The position numbers and the translations under genes were made by a program. The notes under the pieces were generated by a model that was not told the origin of the DNA, did not search any database, and was given only the letters and a program-made list of their open reading frames with translations. A DNA stretch of 45,466 nt from Pseudomonadota bacterium (GTDB lineage Bacteria; Myxococcota_A; Bradymonadia; UBA4248), in contig JAFOHE010000159.1 in NCBI GenBank assembly GCA_017421975.1, positions 1 through 45,466 of the forward strand. The letters are read 5' to 3'. Positions 35,346 through 44,236 of the stretch are shown here, piece after piece; position 1 is the stretch's first letter, and each line of letters opens with the position of its first letter.

Positions 35346-36353
35346 ATGGTATTGGTTGATATGATGGAACAGGAATGGGTTGCGAGTCTGACTGGGTGGG
35401 CATATTTTTTTTGCATTGCGTTTGCAGCATGTGTGGGTTCGTTTTCCAACGTTGTGATATGGCGTGTTCCACGTCATGAGTCGATTGTGTCGCCGCCGAG
35501 TGCCTGCCCAAAATGTGGAAATAGGATAAAGTGGTACGACAATGTGCCCATTTTGTCGTGGCTGTGTTTACGCGGAAAATGTCGTCACTGTCATGCGCCA
35601 ATTTCGCCACGTTACATTATTGTCGAGAGCATTGCGGCATGTTTTGGCGGATTGTTGTGTCATCAGGTCGTTGTGCCGCTTCTGCCTTACCTTCTTGAAC
35701 CCAATGTCGCATGGCAGATGATCGTCTTATTTGTGTCGTTGACGCTTTTTGCCATCGGCTGCCTGGCACTGGCACTGATCGATTACGATACGACGGAACT
35801 TCCGCCGGAAATCACGTTACCGATGGCTGGTTTGGGGCTTCTGACAGCATGGCTCATTCCTGAAACAGGGGTCTTTGCGCAGCTTCTCGGAAACATTGAC
35901 TGGATGGATGCTCTTTTAGGTGGGCTGATCGGCGGCGGCATTATCGTTTCGATTATCGGCATTTATTATCTCCTCACGAAAAGAATTGGCATGGGAGGGG
36001 GCGATATTTGGATGATGGCTATGATCGGGGCTTTCCTCGGCTGGGAAGCCTTGCCTTTCGTCTTTCTTGCCTCAAGCCTGCAAGGGGTCATTATCGCCGT
36101 GATCGGTATGGCGATTGGGGCAAAACAAAAAAAAGGCGAAGGGCAGGGGCTTTTCCGAAATGAAGTGTCACGCGAGATGAATGGGGAGACAAATGAGAAT
36201 GGTGAAAATGAGGAAACTGCGGGGAAACTCGCGATCCCTTATGGACCATTTATTGCGCTCGCTGGCGTGGAATACTTGTTCCTCGCGGATATCGTATTGC
36301 CCTGGATGTCAGGAAACGCTCTTTCACCTTGGGGATTGGTGGTGACATTTTAA
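35346..36353 (+). CDS. Prepilin peptidase (type IV prepilin leader peptidase/methylase)
   Basis: A 335-residue polytopic inner-membrane aspartyl protease of the PilD/GspO family that would cleave and N-methylate type IV pilin-like leader sequences. The cytoplasmic zinc site is present (CPKC and CRHC, Cys54/57 and 79/82). The catalytic aspartates are in ALIDYDTTELP (Asp146 or 148) and GMGGGD (Asp220). About eight membrane helices are expected. An acidic, Glu/Asn-rich insert (about 278-305) lies before the last helix. The start is uncertain: ATG 35346 or ATG 35361; a duplicated AAGGA sequence precedes both. It is probably followed by an independent kinase gene; no other pilus genes are in the window. 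Confidence 0.9.
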   Translation: MVLVDMMEQEWVASLTGWAYFFCIAFAACVGSFSNVVIWRVPRHESIVSPPSACPKCGNRIKWYDNVPILSWLCLRGKCRHCHAPISPRYIIVESIAACFGGLLCHQVVVPLLPYLLEPNVAWQMIVLFVSLTLFAIGCLALALIDYDTTELPPEITLPMAGLGLLTAWLIPETGVFAQLLGNIDWMDALLGGLIGGGIIVSIIGIYYLLTKRIGMGGGDIWMMAMIGAFLGWEALPFVFLASSLQGVIIAVIGMAIGAKQKKGEGQGLFRNEVSREMNGETNENGENEETAGKLAIPYGPFIALAGVEYLFLADIVLPWMSGNALSPWGLVVTF

Positions 36354-36481
36354 CTTGAATGGACATAAGCACAAAAGGTTGTGATAGAACCCCCGTCTTT
36401 CGACAGTGGATGAAAGCGTGTTATACTGAAATATAGCCGTACTGAATCACGGCGTTCAGATATGTGTTACAGGATGATTTT

Positions 36482-38413
36482 ATGGAAAGTGGAGTGCAGG
36501 AACAAATAGGAAATACGACGCAGGCTGGGATGGCCAGTATCCATAAGTCGCTCGTAGATAAGCGGGATTCGGCCCAATTTGATATTGGGGAAGTGATCGC
36601 TGATCGTTATAAAATCGTGAAGATCTTGGGCGTGGGTGGCTTTGGTATCGTCTATGAATGTGAGGATTCGCAGCAAAACAAACATATCGCTCTTAAAACG
36701 CTGAAGCATAACATTCCTGATTACACGCGTGCGGCCAAACGCTTTGAACGGGAAATCGCGCTCTCTCAGGAGCTGCAGTCGGAGCATACGGTCAAAGTCT
36801 TTGATGCCGGTGTCGCAGAGAATGACACGCTTTATTTTGCCATGGAACTGCTGACGGGGGAAACGCTCGAAGCATTCATCGAACGGCGTGAGCGTTTCAC
36901 TTTCCTCGAAACTAAAAAACTTGTGCTTCAAATTTTAGACAGCTTGCGCGAAGCCCATCAAAAAGGCGTTGTTCATCGTGACTTGAAACCGTCGAATATT
37001 TCGCTTGAACCCAGAGTAGAGACTTCGGGGGATGATACATATACAAGCCACGACTTTCATGTGCGCGTCCTTGATTTCGGTATCGCCAAAATTATTGATA
37101 CGGAGACTGGTGAGGAAAATGCTGAAAAGTTGACAAAAACTGGGGCGTGGATCGGCTCTCCGGCTTATATGTGCCCGGAACTCCTCAAGGGGGGAGAAGT
37201 CACGCCAGCAGCGGATATTTATGCCGTCGGCCTCATCATGTATGAGATGCTTGTCGCCCATCAGGCCATTTATGGTTCCAGTGCCATCGAGATTGCTGTG
37301 CAGCAGATGAGTGCTGATCCTATCCCCATTGATGATTGGATCATGGAATCCTCTTTTGGGTCGATTATCACAAGGTGTGTCGAAAAAGACCGAGATATGC
37401 GCTATCAGAATGCCAGTTCTCTGTATGATTCGATTGCAGCGCTCGACGATGATGTCCTCAAAAAAGAATATACATCAGCAAAACTTAAGTCTTTTGCTTC
37501 GACAAAGCGACAGCAGACGACGGGAAATGGCAGCATTAACTCTGTTCCGACAACATCCATGACGGCTGTTTCCACAGTCATTTCTGAAGATGAGTTCAGG
37601 CAGCGACGTCTTCAGCAGGGATTGATCTTCGGCATTGCACTTTGCGTTACGCTTATTGTCACAGTGGTCATTGTCAAGATGTATGTCGATAAACGCATCA
37701 ATCTTGAAAATGTGATTACTGGTTTGGCGGAGGAAGAGCCGAACCTTAAGCAGTACCAGAAGGATATCCTTCAAAGTGCTTCTTTGGGGGCACTCATGGG
37801 GGCGCTTGATCCGATGCGCGTGCGTGTGACGATCGTGGCATCACCGGCTGAAACGAAGATTTATCGTGCTTCAGACAATGTTGAGATTGGGGCATCGGGA
37901 AGTGCGTTTGATATCATACGAAGCTTAAGTCAGTGGAATCTTGTTCTGAAAGCGGATGGTTATGAAGATTACAATTTGCCTGTCACGCCGATGCGATTTG
38001 AAACACTGACGGTCACATTAAATCGAAAATTACCGCCCCCGCCGCCGTGGATGAAGGATGGTGGACATGGTGGCCCACCACCTTTGCCGCCCGGGCCGCC
38101 TCAGGAAGTGGATCCCAATGGCCAGAAAATTGATTCGGATTCAGCCTCGCAAACAGATCAGACGGATAAAATGCCTGACGATACGGCATCAGGCAAAACG
38201 ACGACATCTGATAAGTCTACAGGCAAAACAACGACGTCAGGTAAATCTACAGGCAAAACGACGACATCTGGTAAGTCTACAGGCAAAACGACGACGTCTG
38301 GTAAGTCTACAGGCAAAACGACGACATCTGGTAAGTCTACAGGCAAAACGACGACATCTGGGAAGTCATCGACGGGTAAGACAAATTCGAAGAATGTCTA
38401 TTCTGTGGATTAA
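36482..38413 (+). CDS. Ser/Thr protein kinase with PEGA-like domain and tandem C-terminal repeats
   Basis: A 643-residue Hanks-type kinase. ATG 36482 has AGGA upstream. The kinase domain spans about 42-320: LGVGGFG loop (49-55), Lys72, Glu91, HRDLKPSN (Asp167), DFG (198-200), activation SPAYMCPE. One membrane segment lies at about 379-401. An extracytoplasmic PEGA-like domain (VRVTIVASPAETKIYR ... LVLKADGYEDYNLPV, about 450-520) follows, then a Pro-rich segment and five to six copies of SGKSTGKTTT. All catalytic residues are present. It forms a rightward cluster with a response regulator and a WD40-like protein, which may be part of the same signalling route. Confidence 0.93.
   Translation: MESGVQEQIGNTTQAGMASIHKSLVDKRDSAQFDIGEVIADRYKIVKILGVGGFGIVYECEDSQQNKHIALKTLKHNIPDYTRAAKRFEREIALSQELQSEHTVKVFDAGVAENDTLYFAMELLTGETLEAFIERRERFTFLETKKLVLQILDSLREAHQKGVVHRDLKPSNISLEPRVETSGDDTYTSHDFHVRVLDFGIAKIIDTETGEENAEKLTKTGAWIGSPAYMCPELLKGGEVTPAADIYAVGLIMYEMLVAHQAIYGSSAIEIAVQQMSADPIPIDDWIMESSFGSIITRCVEKDRDMRYQNASSLYDSIAALDDDVLKKEYTSAKLKSFASTKRQQTTGNGSINSVPTTSMTAVSTVISEDEFRQRRLQQGLIFGIALCVTLIVTVVIVKMYVDKRINLENVITGLAEEEPNLKQYQKDILQSASLGALMGALDPMRVRVTIVASPAETKIYRASDNVEIGASGSAFDIIRSLSQWNLVLKADGYEDYNLPVTPMRFETLTVTLNRKLPPPPPWMKDGGHGGPPPLPPGPPQEVDPNGQKIDSDSASQTDQTDKMPDDTASGKTTTSDKSTGKTTTSGKSTGKTTTSGKSTGKTTTSGKSTGKTTTSGKSTGKTTTSGKSSTGKTNSKNVYSVD
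38191..38370. repeat. Six 30-bp tandem repeats
   Basis: Units start at 38191, 38221, 38251, 38281, 38311 and 38341, each AGGCAAAACGACGACATCTG plus ten bases, with few substitutions. They encode GKTTTSGKST. Number of copies may differ between strains, always in frame. Confidence 0.9.
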
Positions 38414-38487
38414 CGTGGTGAATCGTTGATAAAATGAAGACAACTGAAAATAAGCTATGCCTACGTTGACAAAGATTTGTGAAAAGT

Positions 38488-38502
38488 GTACATAAAATGT
38501 AC
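38488..38502. promoter_or_regulatory. Palindrome upstream of response regulator
   Basis: GTACAT, AAA, ATGTAC: perfect 6-bp arms, 37 bases before the TTG start. It is a candidate operator, unproven. Confidence 0.35.
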
Positions 38503-38538
38503 GCTTTTGTGCATTATTGTTTTGGTGGGAGAAGGCTT

Positions 38539-38922
38539 TTGAAAACACGAGTTCGTATACTTGCTGTCGATGACGACATGGACGTGTTGCGCAATCTTGC
38601 TCTGATGCTGTCGTTTGAGGATTATCATGTGATGACGGCATCTTCCGGTATGGAAGCCGTGTCTTTGTTGCAGCAGTATCAGTTCGATGCCGTGATTACA
38701 GATCTTCGTATGCCTGTGATTGATGGCATTGAGATCGTTCGTCGTACACAGGCTATGTGCCCAAAAACTGCCATCATTGTAACATCGCGCTATTTTGATG
38801 ATAAAACGATAAATTGGATACACGAAAAAGGTGTGAACTCGCTTCAAAAACCCTACAATGTGCATCAGCTCAGTGCGATGCTTCGAAGTTTTAATCTTGG
38901 GCAATATGAAGAAAGTGTGTAA
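38539..38922 (+). CDS. Single-domain response regulator
   Basis: A 127-residue receiver (REC) protein with no output domain. Asp11-13 (VDDDMD) form the acidic pocket, Asp55 (ITDLRMP) is the phospho-acceptor, Thr82 and Lys104 (QKPY) complete the active site. The start is TTG 38539 with GGAG seven bases upstream; the longer frame from GTG 38479 would add a 20-residue Cys/Phe/His-rich extension not typical of the family. It lies between a Ser/Thr kinase and a WD40-like gene. A palindrome GTACAT-aaa-ATGTAC at 38488-38502 lies upstream. The partner histidine kinase is not in the window. Confidence 0.85.
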   Translation: MKTRVRILAVDDDMDVLRNLALMLSFEDYHVMTASSGMEAVSLLQQYQFDAVITDLRMPVIDGIEIVRRTQAMCPKTAIIVTSRYFDDKTINWIHEKGVNSLQKPYNVHQLSAMLRSFNLGQYEESV

Positions 38923-39039
38923 TAGAAATGCCTTGAGATGTATCCTCACTTTGTTTGGATAGGGAAAGTGTGGTATATTCTCAGCGGCGTTTGCGATTGA
39001 ACGAACGTAGGTCAGATTTGTTTTAAAGGGAGTTGAACC

Positions 39040-40743
39040 GTGGGTGAGCTGCCGCATCGTTTTGTTCCAACAACGAGTAAATTCGTAAGTCCTGTTCGTA
39101 TTGTTGCTCAGACTGGGCATCGTGGTGGAATCGTCGTTTTGGCTTTTTCTCCTTGTCATCGTTATATTGCGGCGTCTGACAGAGACTGTGTCGTCAAAAT
39201 ATGGTGTTTGGAAACGCTTGATGTCATCGGTAGTTATCGTATCGGGTTTGTGGCTGATAGGCTTGTGTGGGAATCTTCTTATGCGCTCACGTGTACACAG
39301 GAAGATAAAATTTATCGCATCCAATTCGAAAACGAGGCAGAGACTGAGGATGATGAACAACATGTGACGCAGGCAACGTATGGCTATATTCCACTTCTGG
39401 ATGCACCAACATGTGCACTTCAAACGAATGGCGTCACGATCACCCGCGGAGAAAATAATTATCATCACGAACTCGAAGGCGTGATGCAAGCCTCAATGGA
39501 TGTCTGTGAGCGGTATGTTATGGCCTGGTCGCCAAAAATGGTTCAGCTCTATGACACATCCTCCGATAATACGCTTGTTTCAATGATGGCGGATGAAAAC
39601 GATGCATGGCGACATATTTATCAAGCAAAATATGGGGAATACATCATCGTCATTTCCGAAAAACAAATATGGCAGTTTGATCCCGTGAAGGGGAAACCTA
39701 ATCGTGTGGCCAATTTTAATGCTCCTATTTCGGCGGATGCTTTCGACGAAATCGCAGGCTTGGCGCTCGGAGATATCAACGGCAATATCGCCATATACAG
39801 TCCAGTTGAACGCAGTATTGTATTCAAAACGCCGCGGTTCGCCCGCTCTTTTGTTGCGCTTCTACCGAGTCCAGAAAAAGCTGGCCTTGTCGCTTTCAGA
39901 GAAGAAAGTGTGACGGCTTTTCTTGGGGCGAGTCAGGAGATTCTTTCCTCTTCTCCGCTCCCTGCTGGACTGACGGCTGCTTGCGCTGGAGCCTGCTATT
40001 CTGAGGCTCTCGTCGCTTGCATCGATGGCTTGATTTATCGCCTTAAACTCAATTCGAACGATATCGTTCGCGTTTGTAAAACAAATAAACTGACAACATG
40101 TATGGCGGCTGCAGGGGATAACCTCGTTTTATACCATGACGATGGATCGCTCTCTTTCTTTGATTCGGCTGTTGAACATCCACTTTCTATACAATGTGAT
40201 TCAACTGTGCGGGCTCTTGCGATCAATGAAACTGCCACGCTCGCTGCCATTGTTTCTGATCATGCGCTCTATCTTTGGGATCTGAGAAAAGATCTGTGTG
40301 TGCGTACGTATGATGTGGATGACGTGGTTGCCGTCTCTTTTGGTAAAGATAAAACCGCTGATTCTGTACTCGTATTCATGGCTGATCATACGATTATGAC
40401 GGGCGGGGCTTCTGTGGAGACGCTTTCTGTTCTGAACCGCTTTGAGGATCCTGCACTAGAATACTCGAAAATTATTTCTGTGGCACCTGCTGCAAAATCG
40501 TTCCTCTTTGTACTTTGTGAAATTGATCATGGGCAATATGCCATTGTCCGTGTTGGGCTCAATTCCGGAAAATCTTCTATTGTATTGCGCGTGTTCGTCG
40601 CTGGCATGCAAATATGGGGCGCTGCTGTCAATGACAATTCGGTGCAGTTGAGGGAAGATGCTACATGTCTCAGAATTGTTCAGGGGTTGACGTCGTTTAG
40701 CGTTCAGGATTGGTCGCGAAGTGAGCCTTTGGCCATCTTCTAA
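39040..40743 (+). CDS. WD40-like beta-propeller protein
   Basis: A 567-residue soluble protein. The first clear WD40 unit is at about residues 27-66 (HRGGIVVLAFSPCHRYIAASDRDCVVKIWCLE); another is at about 390-430 (DSTVRALAINETATLAAIVSDHALYLWDLR). The remainder has degenerate repeats with alternating strands consistent with a seven- or more-bladed propeller. The start is GTG 39040 with AAAGGGAG seven bases upstream. No catalytic motif is visible; such proteins act as scaffolds. It follows the response regulator by 117 bases, and the PEGA kinase is upstream, so it may scaffold this signalling set. The last gene of the rightward block; convergent with pyrH. Confidence 0.75.
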   Translation: MGELPHRFVPTTSKFVSPVRIVAQTGHRGGIVVLAFSPCHRYIAASDRDCVVKIWCLETLDVIGSYRIGFVADRLVWESSYALTCTQEDKIYRIQFENEAETEDDEQHVTQATYGYIPLLDAPTCALQTNGVTITRGENNYHHELEGVMQASMDVCERYVMAWSPKMVQLYDTSSDNTLVSMMADENDAWRHIYQAKYGEYIIVISEKQIWQFDPVKGKPNRVANFNAPISADAFDEIAGLALGDINGNIAIYSPVERSIVFKTPRFARSFVALLPSPEKAGLVAFREESVTAFLGASQEILSSSPLPAGLTAACAGACYSEALVACIDGLIYRLKLNSNDIVRVCKTNKLTTCMAAAGDNLVLYHDDGSLSFFDSAVEHPLSIQCDSTVRALAINETATLAAIVSDHALYLWDLRKDLCVRTYDVDDVVAVSFGKDKTADSVLVFMADHTIMTGGASVETLSVLNRFEDPALEYSKIISVAPAAKSFLFVLCEIDHGQYAIVRVGLNSGKSSIVLRVFVAGMQIWGAAVNDNSVQLREDATCLRIVQGLTSFSVQDWSRSEPLAIF

Positions 40744-40819
40744 TGGGTAAAGCGCCTGAGCGATGATTCCATGTTATAATAATGATCATGCTTTTGTATC
40801 ATAAATGTGAAATTGGGGG

Positions 40820-40922
40820 GCTTGCCTATGTGCTGTAGCACATACGGCAAGCTGGCGCGGCTATTTGCCGTTGGCAAATACGCCGCTTGAGCGCCGCTAT
40901 CGGCTCGCCGATACGCGGCGCT
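40820..40922. repeat. Cluster E: three bulged hairpins
   Basis: 40820-40852: GCTTGCC, TATGTGC, loop TGTA, GCACATA, C, GGCAAGC. 40857-40886: GCGGC, TATTTGCC, loop GTT, GGCAAATA, C, GCCGC. 40890-40922: AGCGCCGC, TATCGGC, loop TC, GCCGATA, C, GCGGCGCT. Three different outer stems and three different inner stems share TAT/ATA-C. Confidence 0.88.
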
Positions 40923-40950
40923 GCTTCTTTAATGCTGATGTAAAAATGCC

Positions 40951-41631
40951 TTAATCCACTAACGTTGATTTCGTATTATCATTTAAAATGGCTTCCAGAT
41001 CCTGAAGCATATTGACGTTGCAAACACGGAGCTTCATGCCGTTTTCACGGCATAAGACCATTGCTGTGAGATCCATGACACCGAGATTTTGATCGATGGC
41101 ATCTTGAAAGGATAGATGTTCATAACGTTTGGCATCTTGATGCTTGCTGGGGTCTTTATCGTAAATACCGTCAACTTTGGTCGCTTTGATAAGAATATCA
41201 CAATTGAGTTCAAGTGCGCGAAGGGCTGCCGCTGAATCCGTTGTAAAATAAGGATTCGATGTACCGCCTGCGACGAGGATAATCGTACCTTCGCCAAGTT
41301 CTCGACGGGCTGCTGGAATATCGTATGGCGTTGCAAGTGAACAAACACTGCTTACAGCGTGTGCTTTATAACCTTGCGCAATAAGATGCTGTTCAAGGGT
41401 CATACAATTAATCACGGTTGCCATCATACCAATTTGGTCTGCTTTGGAGCGGTCTATGCCCTTCGTCGATTTCCCTCGCAAAATATTGCCTCCGCCCGTG
41501 ACAATCGCAAGTTCGTGTTTTTGGGCGATCGTTCCAAGAATGTGTGCAAAATGCTTGAGTGTATCCGCATCAAGTCCGATACCCTGAGCGCCACCAAGAA
41601 CTTCACCGCTAAGTTTGAGCATGATTCGCAT
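40951..41631 (-). CDS. pyrH: UMP kinase (uridylate kinase)
   Basis: A 226-residue amino-acid-kinase-fold enzyme, slightly shorter than the usual 235-245. It converts UMP + ATP to UDP in pyrimidine synthesis; the bacterial hexamer is usually controlled by GTP and UTP. Seen: KLSGE (6-10), TGGGNILRG, DQIGMMATVIN, TTDSAAALRALE, and ATKVDGIYDKDPSKH. AGGAG precedes ATG 41631. It follows the clpX terminator, so it probably has its own promoter in 41632-41678. Next to trigger factor/ClpPX rather than tsf-frr, an unusual neighbourhood. Confidence 0.94.
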   Translation of the reverse strand: MRIMLKLSGEVLGGAQGIGLDADTLKHFAHILGTIAQKHELAIVTGGGNILRGKSTKGIDRSKADQIGMMATVINCMTLEQHLIAQGYKAHAVSSVCSLATPYDIPAARRELGEGTIILVAGGTSNPYFTTDSAAALRALELNCDILIKATKVDGIYDKDPSKHQDAKRYEHLSFQDAIDQNLGVMDLTAMVLCRENGMKLRVCNVNMLQDLEAILNDNTKSTLVD

Positions 41632-41678
41632 GAGATTTCTCCTGATAAAGTACAGATAACCGGTACACCGGAAAGGTA

Positions 41679-41706
41679 AAAAAAAGCCCGGCGTGAACCG
41701 GGCAAT
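41679..41706 (-). terminator. Rho-independent terminator of clpX
   Basis: Minus strand: GCCCGG, loop TTCACG, CCGGGCTTTTTTTT. It follows the clpX stop by about 20 bases. Confidence 0.85.
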
Positions 41707-41726
41707 GTTGGCATCACAATCGAAGA

Positions 41727-43223
41727 TTACTTGTCTTCGGGAGATTTGTCGCCTTTTTTGCTTCCTTTTTTGGCTTTGCCAGAACGCTTGGATTTTTTAG
41801 GCGTATATTCCGTAGATGTCGAGGGCTCTACTTTTGTTGAATCCAAAGCATGACTGTCGAGTTGGTTGGTTGACTCGGAAGAATCAACGGATTTCAAAGA
41901 GGATTCCGAGGAATCTGTTTCCCCAACAGCGGCTTCGGCACAAGGTGAAGGAATCGCTTCAGGAATGCCTGTTTTACTCTTCTCACAGCGATCAAGATAA
42001 TCCATGATACTGGTCAGATCACTATGGCTTTCGACGATCTCTTTGGTGATGACGAGCTTTTTGAGGTTTTCACGCCCAGGACAAGCGTACATGAATGGCA
42101 TCATGATGTTCTCAAGAATACCTCGTAAGCCACGGGCACCAGATTCTCGTTTGACGGCAAGTTCTGCAATGGTGTGGAGAGCTTCATCTGTGAATTCAAG
42201 GTCAACGCCATCTATCTTAAACATCTTTGCATATTGGCGAACCAAGCTGTTTTTGGGCTCCGTTAAAACACGCACAAGAGCTTTTTCATCCAGTGGATTA
42301 AGTGTCGCAACGACAGGAAGGCGCCCTACAAGCTCAGGAATAAGACCGAATTTGAGAAGATCTTCGGGTTCTAGCGCATGATAGAGAGCTGCAACGTCTT
42401 TTTGGTCGTTCTTCTTAATATCAGCATTAAAACCGATGGATGCATTCGCTGTACGAGCATCAATAATATCTTCAAGACCCACAAAAGCACCACCACAAAT
42501 AAAGAGAATATTCGTCGTATCAATACGAATAAACTCCTGTTGCGGATGCTTGCGCCCCCCTTTGGGAGGAACTGCGGCAATCGTGCCTTCGATGAGTTTT
42601 AGCAGCGATTGTTGGACACCCTCTCCGCTGACATCACGCGTGATCGAAACATTAGCACCTTTGCGTGCGAGCTTGTCAACCTCATCTATATAAATGATAC
42701 CACGGCTCGCTCTGTCAATATCACCATCCGCTGCTTGAATCAGATTAAGGACGATGTTTTCAACATCATCGCCAACATATCCTGCTTCTGTAAGACTCGT
42801 CGCGTCAGCAATCGCAAGGGGTACATCAAGGATCTTGGCTAGCGTTTGGGCTAAAAGCGTTTTGCCTGTTCCTGTCGGACCAATGATCAAAATATTGGAT
42901 TTGCCGAGTTCTACGTCATCTTGCGTCTGCTGAGGCGCTGAAATGCGTTTGTAATGGTTGTGCACGGCGACGGAAAGAATCTTTTTCGCTCTGTCCTGAT
43001 CAACGACATAATCACTCAATTTGGCAAATATGTCGCGAGGTTTGGGGATATTTTCAAAGCCTTCTGACTTCTCATCGGTATGAAAATCATGCATGATCTC
43101 ATCATATGATGATTCGACACATTCATTACAAATATAGACATTGGGACCGGCTATGAGCTTTTTGACTTCTGTGCGTTCCTTGTCACAAAAGGAACAGCGC
43201 AAGGCAGGCTGGGGAAAGGACAA
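41727..43223 (-). CDS. clpX: ATP-dependent Clp protease ATP-binding subunit ClpX
   Basis: A 498-residue AAA+ unfoldase that feeds substrates into ClpP. The zinc-binding domain has CSFC/CNEC (Cys10, 13, 32, 35). Walker A GPTGTGKT (115-122), pore GYVG (148-151), Walker B IIYIDE (to Glu181) and the [11 protein letters not shown] sensor region are present. The core ends at about residue 405. A tail of roughly 90 residues rich in Ser, Glu, then Lys/Ser ([18 protein letters not shown]) extends beyond the usual 420-residue length. The start is TTG 43223: AGGAGA is seven bases upstream, and the longer ATG 43271 start falls inside a hairpin. Gene order tig-clpP-clpX is standard. Confidence 0.94.
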   Translation of the reverse strand: MSFPQPALRCSFCDKERTEVKKLIAGPNVYICNECVESSYDEIMHDFHTDEKSEGFENIPKPRDIFAKLSDYVVDQDRAKKILSVAVHNHYKRISAPQQTQDDVELGKSNILIIGPTGTGKTLLAQTLAKILDVPLAIADATSLTEAGYVGDDVENIVLNLIQAADGDIDRASRGIIYIDEVDKLARKGANVSITRDVSGEGVQQSLLKLIEGTIAAVPPKGGRKHPQQEFIRIDTTNILFICGGAFVGLEDIIDARTANASIGFNADIKKNDQKDVAALYHALEPEDLLKFGLIPELVGRLPVVATLNPLDEKALVRVLTEPKNSLVRQYAKMFKIDGVDLEFTDEALHTIAELAVKRESGARGLRGILENIMMPFMYACPGRENLKKLVITKEIVESHSDLTSIMDYLDRCEKSKTGIPEAIPSPCAEAAVGETDSSESSLKSVDSSESTNQLDSHALDSTKVEPSTSTEYTPKKSKRSGKAKKGSKKGDKSPEDK

Positions 43224-43259
43224 GTGAAAATCTCCTCTGTTGTTTAATACGCAAAAATG

Positions 43260-43291
43260 ACGAAAAGACACACTGCTTATGCACAGTGTGC
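43260..43291 (-). terminator. Hairpin between clpP and clpX (partial terminator)
   Basis: On the minus strand CACACTG, loop, CAGTGTG is followed by TCTTTTCGTCATTTTT. It may reduce clpX expression relative to clpP. The T-tract is interrupted. Confidence 0.4.
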
Positions 43292-43303
43292 CTATCTGGG
43301 CTA

Positions 43304-43996
43304 TCAGGCATCCGGCGTGATATTCTCGGGATGGCCTTCTTTCGTGCGACGAATAACTTCGTCTATAAGACCATACGCTTTGGCTTCATCGGCACTCATG
43401 ATGTAATCTCGATCCGTATCCTTCTCAATGCGTTCAAGCGATTGACCTGAATGGCGAGCAAGGATATTGTTCAAAACTGTGCGCATACGGACGATCTCTT
43501 TGGCTTGAAGATCTATATCCGTCGCCTGACCACTGATACCACCTGTGATGAGCGGTTGATGAATTAAAACTCGACTGTTCGGAAGCGAATAACGTTTCCC
43601 CTTCGTGCCAGCGCAAAGAAGAACGGCGCCCATGCTCGCTGCCTGACCAATACATATCGTTGATACTGGACAGCGTATGTGCTGCATTGTATCATATATC
43701 GCCATGCCCGCTGTTACACTGCCGCCAGGCGAATTGATATACATCTGAATGTCTTTTTCGGGATTCTCACTCTCAAGAAAAAGAAGCTGGGCAATGATGC
43801 TGTTCGCAACCATGTCGCTGACGGCACTCCCAAGAATAACAATTCGGTCCTTCAAAAGGCGACTGAAAATGTCCCAGGCACGTTCGCCACGGTGTGACTG
43901 CTCTATTACAGTTGGAATTAATGTCATTTCTTCTTCGTCCTCCGAGTCCTCCATTAGACTGAGCTGGAGAACGTCATAGATTTCTGGAATCGGCAT
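43304..43996 (-). CDS. clpP: ATP-dependent Clp protease proteolytic subunit ClpP
   Basis: A 230-residue serine peptidase forming the tetradecameric ClpP chamber. The catalytic residues are Ser121 (GQAASMGA) and His146 (VLIHQPL), with the Asp in the [11 protein letters not shown] segment. The N terminus has an acidic extension of about 23 residues (MEDSEDEEE) before [19 protein letters not shown], where the mature chain of other ClpPs begins; it may be a propeptide. Start ATG 43996 has GGAAG nine bases upstream. It lies between tig (upstream) and clpX (downstream), 80 bases from the latter. Confidence 0.95.
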   Translation of the reverse strand: MPIPEIYDVLQLSLMEDSEDEEEMTLIPTVIEQSHRGERAWDIFSRLLKDRIVILGSAVSDMVANSIIAQLLFLESENPEKDIQMYINSPGGSVTAGMAIYDTMQHIRCPVSTICIGQAASMGAVLLCAGTKGKRYSLPNSRVLIHQPLITGGISGQATDIDLQAKEIVRMRTVLNNILARHSGQSLERIEKDTDRDYIMSADEAKAYGLIDEVIRRTKEGHPENITPDA

Positions 43997-44236
43997 GGTG
44001 TTTTACTTCCAGTGAAAATTAAATTACTAACGCCGCTGGTACGCTTCTAAAAATGATGCGACACAGGTGACACAAATAGCATACTCACATACACCACTCA
44101 CCGCGCCATTCAAAGAAATTTTAGCACCAATTCTTTTATCGGACGACTCTATTCTTCAAATGGACGCTGTGTCGCTGCTGATGCAAAGGCTTTCAGGACT
44201 AAATCAGTGCATTTGCATCCTGTGGGCGGGCCACTT

